DNA of 45,655 bases from Streptomyces sp. SID14478 (GTDB lineage Bacteria > Actinomycetota > Actinomycetes > Streptomycetales > Streptomycetaceae), in NCBI RefSeq assembly GCF_010548525.1, contig NZ_JAAGMG010000912.1, positions 1 to 45,655 on the forward strand, written 5' to 3'. The translations under genes were made by a program, and so were the position numbers. Of the stretch, positions 41,899-45,655 are shown one piece after another. The notes beneath the pieces are model-generated. The model saw only the letters and a list, made by a program, of their open reading frames with translations. It ran no database searches and was not told the origin of the DNA. Each line of letters starts with the position of its first letter. Position 1 is the first letter of the stretch.

Positions 41899-43734
41899 GT
41901 GACCACAGCGGAGCCGACGCGTGCCGACGACGCCGAGCCGGGGGCGGGGCACGTACGAATACGACCTCCTGCCGAGCAGCCGCGCGGCCGGGAGCCGGCC
42001 GTCGCGCGCGCGGAGTCCTGGCGGGCCCGCGCGGAGCGGCATCCCGTGCTCGTCGTCACCGCCGTTGCCGCGGTGCTGCACCTCATCTGGTTCTTCACGT
42101 TCGCGAACAGTGGGGGTGACCTCGCGGCGCAGGACGCCTGGGCCGAGTTCGTGGGCCGGCACCCCGATTCCGCGTACAACCTCGCCTGGTACGGCGGCAT
42201 GCACCCGGTCTCGTACAGCGTGGTGTCGCCGTACTTGATGTCCGTGCTGGGCGTGCGGACGACGATGATGATCGCCGGCACGCTGTCGGCCGCCCTGCTG
42301 ACCTTGCTCCTCATCCGTACGCGCGTCGTGGCCAGGCCGCTGTGGCCGGCGCTCGCCGGTGTCTTCGCGCTGCTGTGCAACGCCGCGTCGGGCCGTGTCA
42401 CGTTCGGGCTCGGCATGATGTTCGGGCTCGCGGCGGTCGCGGCCGTCTTCTGCTGGCCCGTTCGCTGGCGGCACAGGCGGTGGGCGAAGGCCGCCGTCGC
42501 CGCGCCGATGGCCGCGATCGCGACGGCCGGTTCGCCGGTGGCGGGTCTGTTCGTCGGGCTGGTCGCCGTCGCGCTCTTCCTCCAGAAGCGGCGGCCGGGC
42601 GCGTACGCGCTGGGGATCGCGCCCGCCGTCGTGGTCGGGCTCTCGGCGGTGCTGTTCCCGTTCTCGGGGACCCAGCCGATGTCGTTCTGGTCGGCGCTGC
42701 TGCCGGTCGTCTACGGCGTCTTCGTCGTCGTCCTCGTCCCCAAGGAGTGGGTGACGGTGCGGATCACCGCCGCCGTCTACACCCTGGCCGTGATCCTCGT
42801 GTGGCTGATCAGCTCGCAGATCGGCACGAACATCAGCCGGCTCCCGATGCTGTTCGCGGGCGTCGCGCTGCTCGCCGCGCTGCCGTTCACCGTGCCGCGC
42901 TCGCGCAAGTGGTACGTCACCGTCATCGCGTTCGTCGGGATGAACGTGTGGGTCGGCTTCAAGTCCGTCGACGACATCGTGCACACGACCCCGGCCGCCT
43001 CCTGGGCCCGCGAACTCGCGCCGCTCGTCAATGAACTCCAGGGGGTCAAGGCCGAGCGCGGCCGCGTCGAGGTCGTCCCCGCCCGCTCGCACCGCGAGGC
43101 GTCCGCGCTCGCCCCGTACGTGAACCTGGCGCGCGGCTGGACCCGGCAGGCCGACATGGAGCGCAACCCGCTCTTCTACGACGACACGCTCAACTCGGCG
43201 AACTACCACGAGTGGCTCAAGCGCTGGGCCGTGCACTACGTCGTGCTGCCCAAGGGGGCGCCGGACGGTGCGGGCGGCGAGCGCGAGCGGGATCTGCTGC
43301 AGCGCGGGCTGCCCTACCTCAAGCAGGTGTGGGGCGACGCCAACTGGCAGCTGTTCGCGGTCGTCGACCCGACGCCGATGGCCGAGCCGAACGCCGTCGT
43401 GGACGCCGCCGAGCAGGCCGAGCTGACCATCGAGGTGACCCGGCCGGGCCGCGTCGTGATCCGGGTCCCGTACTCGCCGTGGCTGTCCATCGTCGACGCC
43501 GACGGCAAGAGCCTCGACGCGCCGCGCGAGACGGAGGCGTCGAAGCGGGACCGGGACAGCGACGACAGTCTGCCGAAGCGGTACGAGAACGTGCACGGGT
43601 GCCTGACGGAGACCGAGGAGGACGCCTCCGGGGACAAGTGGACCGTGCTGCTCGCTCCGCAGGTCGGCACGTATCACCTCGCGGCGCCTTACAAGTGGTC
43701 GCGGGGCACGCCCTGTCCGGACGAGTTGAAGTAG
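41899..43734 (+). CDS. Polytopic membrane protein, possibly GT-C-type glycosyltransferase
   Basis: The 611-residue protein has an N-terminal polar head, about ten to eleven hydrophobic helices (HPVLVVTAVAAVLHLIWFFT, MMIAGTLSAALLTLLLI, VYGVFVVVLV and others) and a ~230-residue soluble C-terminal domain ending with RGTPCPDELK. After the first helix an acidic extracellular loop (AQDAWAEFVGRHPDSAYNL, then WYGGMHPVSYSVVSPYLM) resembles GT-C glycosyltransferases, which use lipid-linked sugars. No family can be named with certainty; automatic labels such as MFS transporter would be doubtful. GTG 41899 lies eight bases after GGGAG; GTG 41890 is an alternative. It follows the carboxypeptidase terminator, so it is a separate unit with a possible wall-related role. 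Confidence 0.75.
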   Translation: MTTAEPTRADDAEPGAGHVRIRPPAEQPRGREPAVARAESWRARAERHPVLVVTAVAAVLHLIWFFTFANSGGDLAAQDAWAEFVGRHPDSAYNLAWYGGMHPVSYSVVSPYLMSVLGVRTTMMIAGTLSAALLTLLLIRTRVVARPLWPALAGVFALLCNAASGRVTFGLGMMFGLAAVAAVFCWPVRWRHRRWAKAAVAAPMAAIATAGSPVAGLFVGLVAVALFLQKRRPGAYALGIAPAVVVGLSAVLFPFSGTQPMSFWSALLPVVYGVFVVVLVPKEWVTVRITAAVYTLAVILVWLISSQIGTNISRLPMLFAGVALLAALPFTVPRSRKWYVTVIAFVGMNVWVGFKSVDDIVHTTPAASWARELAPLVNELQGVKAERGRVEVVPARSHREASALAPYVNLARGWTRQADMERNPLFYDDTLNSANYHEWLKRWAVHYVVLPKGAPDGAGGERERDLLQRGLPYLKQVWGDANWQLFAVVDPTPMAEPNAVVDAAEQAELTIEVTRPGRVVIRVPYSPWLSIVDADGKSLDAPRETEASKRDRDSDDSLPKRYENVHGCLTETEEDASGDKWTVLLAPQVGTYHLAAPYKWSRGTPCPDELK

Positions 43735-43754
43735 GCCCGTCGCGGGGCCGGGGC

Positions 43755-45035
43755 TCATCGGCAGATGTCCGTGGGCGCGCGCATGTCCCCCGGGGTCTGT
43801 GACCCGGCGATCTGGGTGCGGACCGTCTCCAGCTGGTTCAGCAGTTTCGTCAGCGTGGGCCCGTCGGGGGAGCGGAAGTACTCCAGGACCGCGCGGTAGA
43901 ACGCGTCGCGCAGCACCGGCGGCATCACGTCCGACGCGTCGAAGCACAGGGTGCTCTTCTCGTCGACGAGGTAGCGGGCGATCTCCTCGGCCGCCGGGTT
44001 GTCGGCGGGCTGCGGGTCGGAGCGGTCCGGGAAGAAGGGGCGCAGGTGCGGGCGGGCCGCCCCCGACCACTGTTCGCGGCCGTCCTCACTGGTCAGCCGC
44101 TTCACCAGCTGTTGTGCGCCGGGGTTGTCGGTGAGTACGGCGGCCATGTCGCCTGACACCTCGAAGGCGCTGCGGTACGCGGCCGAACCCTTGAGGAAGC
44201 GGGCCGCGGGCTCGACGCGGACGTCGCTGCGGGGCGCGTACACGTACCGGATGAAGGAGCCCTGGTGCTCGTGCGTGCAGTCCGGCAGTGAGCTGCCGAG
44301 CAGCCCTCGCGGATCGCCGCCGGGGTGGCCGGGGGCGGGTGTGCCCCAGAACGACATCGTCAGGGCGCGCTCCACGTTGCGCGGGCCGCCGGCCCTGAGC
44401 AGTTGCGCCCAGGTGGTGAACGCCCGCCGCACCTCGGGCGACTTGGCCCAGTCGAGCTGTCCCGTGGCCCATTGCGTGTACGTGTGCGGGCCTGCCTGGT
44501 GCAGCAGGATGTCCTCGACCCAGTCGGTGCCGGGCCAGCCGGACGTGGCCTGCGCCGCCATGCCGACGCACCACCGGGGATCGGTGCTGGAGGACCCGGT
44601 CCTGCTCCACACCAGGCTCTTCAGGTCGACCTTGAGCGGCACCCAGTACTTGATGCTCCGGCCGTCGGCCATGAGCGTGGGGGTCCAGGGCGGGTAGCCG
44701 CGTTCGGCGGTGGACGGGTCGAGGGGCTTGAGCTTGTGCTGGGCTGCGTACTCGGTGAGTTCGCCGATGCTGTTGAGGATGGCGACGTCGGGCGGGGCGT
44801 CGGCGGCGAGCTGGGCGACGAGGGTCTCGCGCAGGGAGCGGGTGCCCTGGTAGACGTAGCGGTGTCCGGAGCCGCGGGACAGTTCGCGCAGGACGCTCTC
44901 GAAGGCGGCGCCCTCGGGCCCGGTCCACGGTCCGAGGACGACGACCTGGGAGCCCTGCCCGGACGAACAGCCACCGGACAGCGCGGCGAGGCCCAGCAGG
45001 CTCGCGGCGAGCAGAAGCCGCAGGGCGCGCCTCAT
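43755..45035 (-). CDS. Extracellular solute-binding lipoprotein (ABC-type)
   Basis: The 426-residue protein starts with a lipoprotein signal (MRRALRLLLAASLLGLAAL) and lipobox L-S-G-G-Cys23. The mature part has the start of a family-1 solute-binding fold (VVVLGPWTGPEGAAFESVL, then LAADAPPDVAILNSIGEL) and later VSGDMAAVLTDNPGAQQLVK. Such proteins capture a solute for an ABC importer, but no permease or ATPase gene adjoins. A GGAGG ribosome site is just upstream of ATG 45035. It sits 83 bases after the membrane protein gene on the same strand and probably shares its operon. The much longer frame to 45530 is an artefact. Confidence 0.86.
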   Translation of the reverse strand: MRRALRLLLAASLLGLAALSGGCSSGQGSQVVVLGPWTGPEGAAFESVLRELSRGSGHRYVYQGTRSLRETLVAQLAADAPPDVAILNSIGELTEYAAQHKLKPLDPSTAERGYPPWTPTLMADGRSIKYWVPLKVDLKSLVWSRTGSSSTDPRWCVGMAAQATSGWPGTDWVEDILLHQAGPHTYTQWATGQLDWAKSPEVRRAFTTWAQLLRAGGPRNVERALTMSFWGTPAPGHPGGDPRGLLGSSLPDCTHEHQGSFIRYVYAPRSDVRVEPAARFLKGSAAYRSAFEVSGDMAAVLTDNPGAQQLVKRLTSEDGREQWSGAARPHLRPFFPDRSDPQPADNPAAEEIARYLVDEKSTLCFDASDVMPPVLRDAFYRAVLEYFRSPDGPTLTKLLNQLETVRTQIAGSQTPGDMRAPTDICR

Positions 45036-45118
45036 GGGCCGCCTCCGCCCCGGCCGGCGGCCGGGGGCGCGTACAGCACCAAATTGCCGGTAGTGCCCGG
45101 GTGTTGCTGGTCCGCGTC

Positions 45119-45655
45119 TCATCGGCCGCCTCCGCCCCGGCCGACCACCAGGTACTCGCGGCGGTACGCGTGCAGTGCCCCGCCCATGACGCCGCCGACG
45201 ACCAGGCCTGCCGGTGCCACCCAGTCGGCGATGGCCCCTACGCCGCCGAACTGCCCCTGCCGCACGGTCTGTTCCATGTGCGCGGTCGCCGGGCGGATGG
45301 CCGTCGGGCCCGGCGGCGTCGACGGGTCGTTGTCCAGGGCGACCTCCGTGTCGGGCGTCGCCTGCTCCGCCAGTACCTGGGCGTACGGCTCGGCGTCCTG
45401 CTGCGCCACCCACGCCCGCACCCCGTCGGCCACCGCCCACGGCACGACGAGCAGCGGCAGCGCGGCGGCGAGCAGCGGCACGCTCGCCCTGATCCGCATC
45501 CGGCGGCGCAGGAAGAAGAACGTGCGCCACAGGCCCACCCCCAGGAGGGTGAAGGAGACGGCGGCGACGGCGACGGCCGCGAGGACGCCCGGGCCGAGCG
45601 CGGTGCGTGCCGCGAGGCGGCGGTGCAGATCGCGCTCCAGGGCCGCGATGCGGTC
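45119..45655 (-). CDS. Membrane protein, 5' end outside window
   Basis: The frame is open from the right edge to a TGA at 45119-45121, giving 178 visible residues. It holds a basic coiled stretch (DRIAALERDLHRRLAART) and two helices flanking a basic Arg-rich loop (GPGVLAAVAVAAVSFTLLGV and SVPLLAAALPLLVVPWAVADG). A polar extracellular stretch (QDAEPYAQVLAEQATPDTEV) and a further hydrophobic segment (WVAPAGLVVGGVMGGALH) follow, with a Gly/Arg tail. I do not recognise the family. A GTG at 45538 could start a shorter protein, but the upstream frame continues in sense with a membrane helix, so the real start is probably beyond the edge. Confidence 0.65.
   Translation of the reverse strand, partial: DRIAALERDLHRRLAARTALGPGVLAAVAVAAVSFTLLGVGLWRTFFFLRRRMRIRASVPLLAAALPLLVVPWAVADGVRAWVAQQDAEPYAQVLAEQATPDTEVALDNDPSTPPGPTAIRPATAHMEQTVRQGQFGGVGAIADWVAPAGLVVGGVMGGALHAYRREYLVVGRGGGGR

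Noticed and set aside
43755..45530. 591-residue version of the solute-binding protein
   Set aside because: The signal peptide and lipobox begin at 45035 with a ribosome site; the extra N-terminal part overlaps the upstream membrane protein gene and is Arg/Gly-rich.

Overview
The window is high-GC actinobacterial DNA with GTG/TTG starts, ATGA-type gene overlaps and GC-rich hairpin terminators. The gene set (hemACDB, afsR/afsS, fbiC, an XRE-DUF397 pair) points to a Streptomyces chromosome, probably the core rather than the arms. No tRNA, rRNA, CRISPR array, transposase gene or prophage was seen.

Layout. 0-4.3 kb: haem genes hemA (3' end), hemC, hemD fused to a CobA-like domain, a strong terminator, then hemB. 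4.3-7.7 kb: an AlkZ-type HTH_42 protein, a DUF4232 lipoprotein and a DUF559 nuclease-like protein. 7.8-8.8 kb: a gene-free palindrome made of two inverted ~350-bp arms around a ~300-bp G/C-skewed spacer. 9.2-12.6 kb: the pleiotropic antibiotic regulator afsR, followed by the tiny gene afsS (58 codons, three DSHMP repeats), with a likely AfsR/PhoP-type tandem site and two leader hairpins between them. 12.7-20.7 kb: a cluster of six enzymes (amidohydrolase, F420-type luciferase-like oxidoreductase, SDR, second luciferase-like oxidoreductase, D-aminoacylase-like amidohydrolase, aldehyde dehydrogenase), followed by an APC permease. 22.4-24.9 kb: minus-strand genes including a Tat-exported PHP-domain protein. 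24.9-27.5 kb: fbiC (FO synthase for cofactor F420). 27.7-31.8 kb: secreted FG-GAP protein, secreted tyrosine phosphatase, and an ADP-ribosylglycohydrolase homologue that has lost its metal ligands. 31.8-36.0 kb: repeat-rich spacer, sodium:solute symporter, and a divergent SDR / alpha-beta-barrel pair. 36.2-41.8 kb: DUF397, XRE regulator, GOLPH3-like protein and a D,D-carboxypeptidase with a very long Ala/Pro/charged N-terminal region. 41.9-45.7 kb: multipass membrane protein, solute-binding lipoprotein, and a truncated membrane protein at the edge.

How it fits together. The strongest new signal is a 13-bp palindrome, TGACG-N3-CGTCA. It occurs six times in perfect form, every time just upstream of an enzyme gene: before the amidohydrolase (1), before the first luciferase-like gene (2), before the second (2), and once between the divergent SDR and alpha-beta-barrel genes 19 kb away. 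This looks like the operator of one repressor, probably TetR-type and encoded outside the window, that joins two distant loci into one undescribed pathway. fbiC would supply the F420 used by at least one luciferase-like enzyme.

From memory of Streptomyces coelicolor gene numbers, the left block (hem, SCO3319 to SCO3316) and the right block (afsS/afsR to the D,D-carboxypeptidase, about SCO4425 to SCO4439) lie on opposite sides of oriC at similar distances. Their junction here, at the large palindrome, would then be the end of an origin-symmetric inversion. Coordinates of non-coding elements were counted by eye and may be off by one or two bases.
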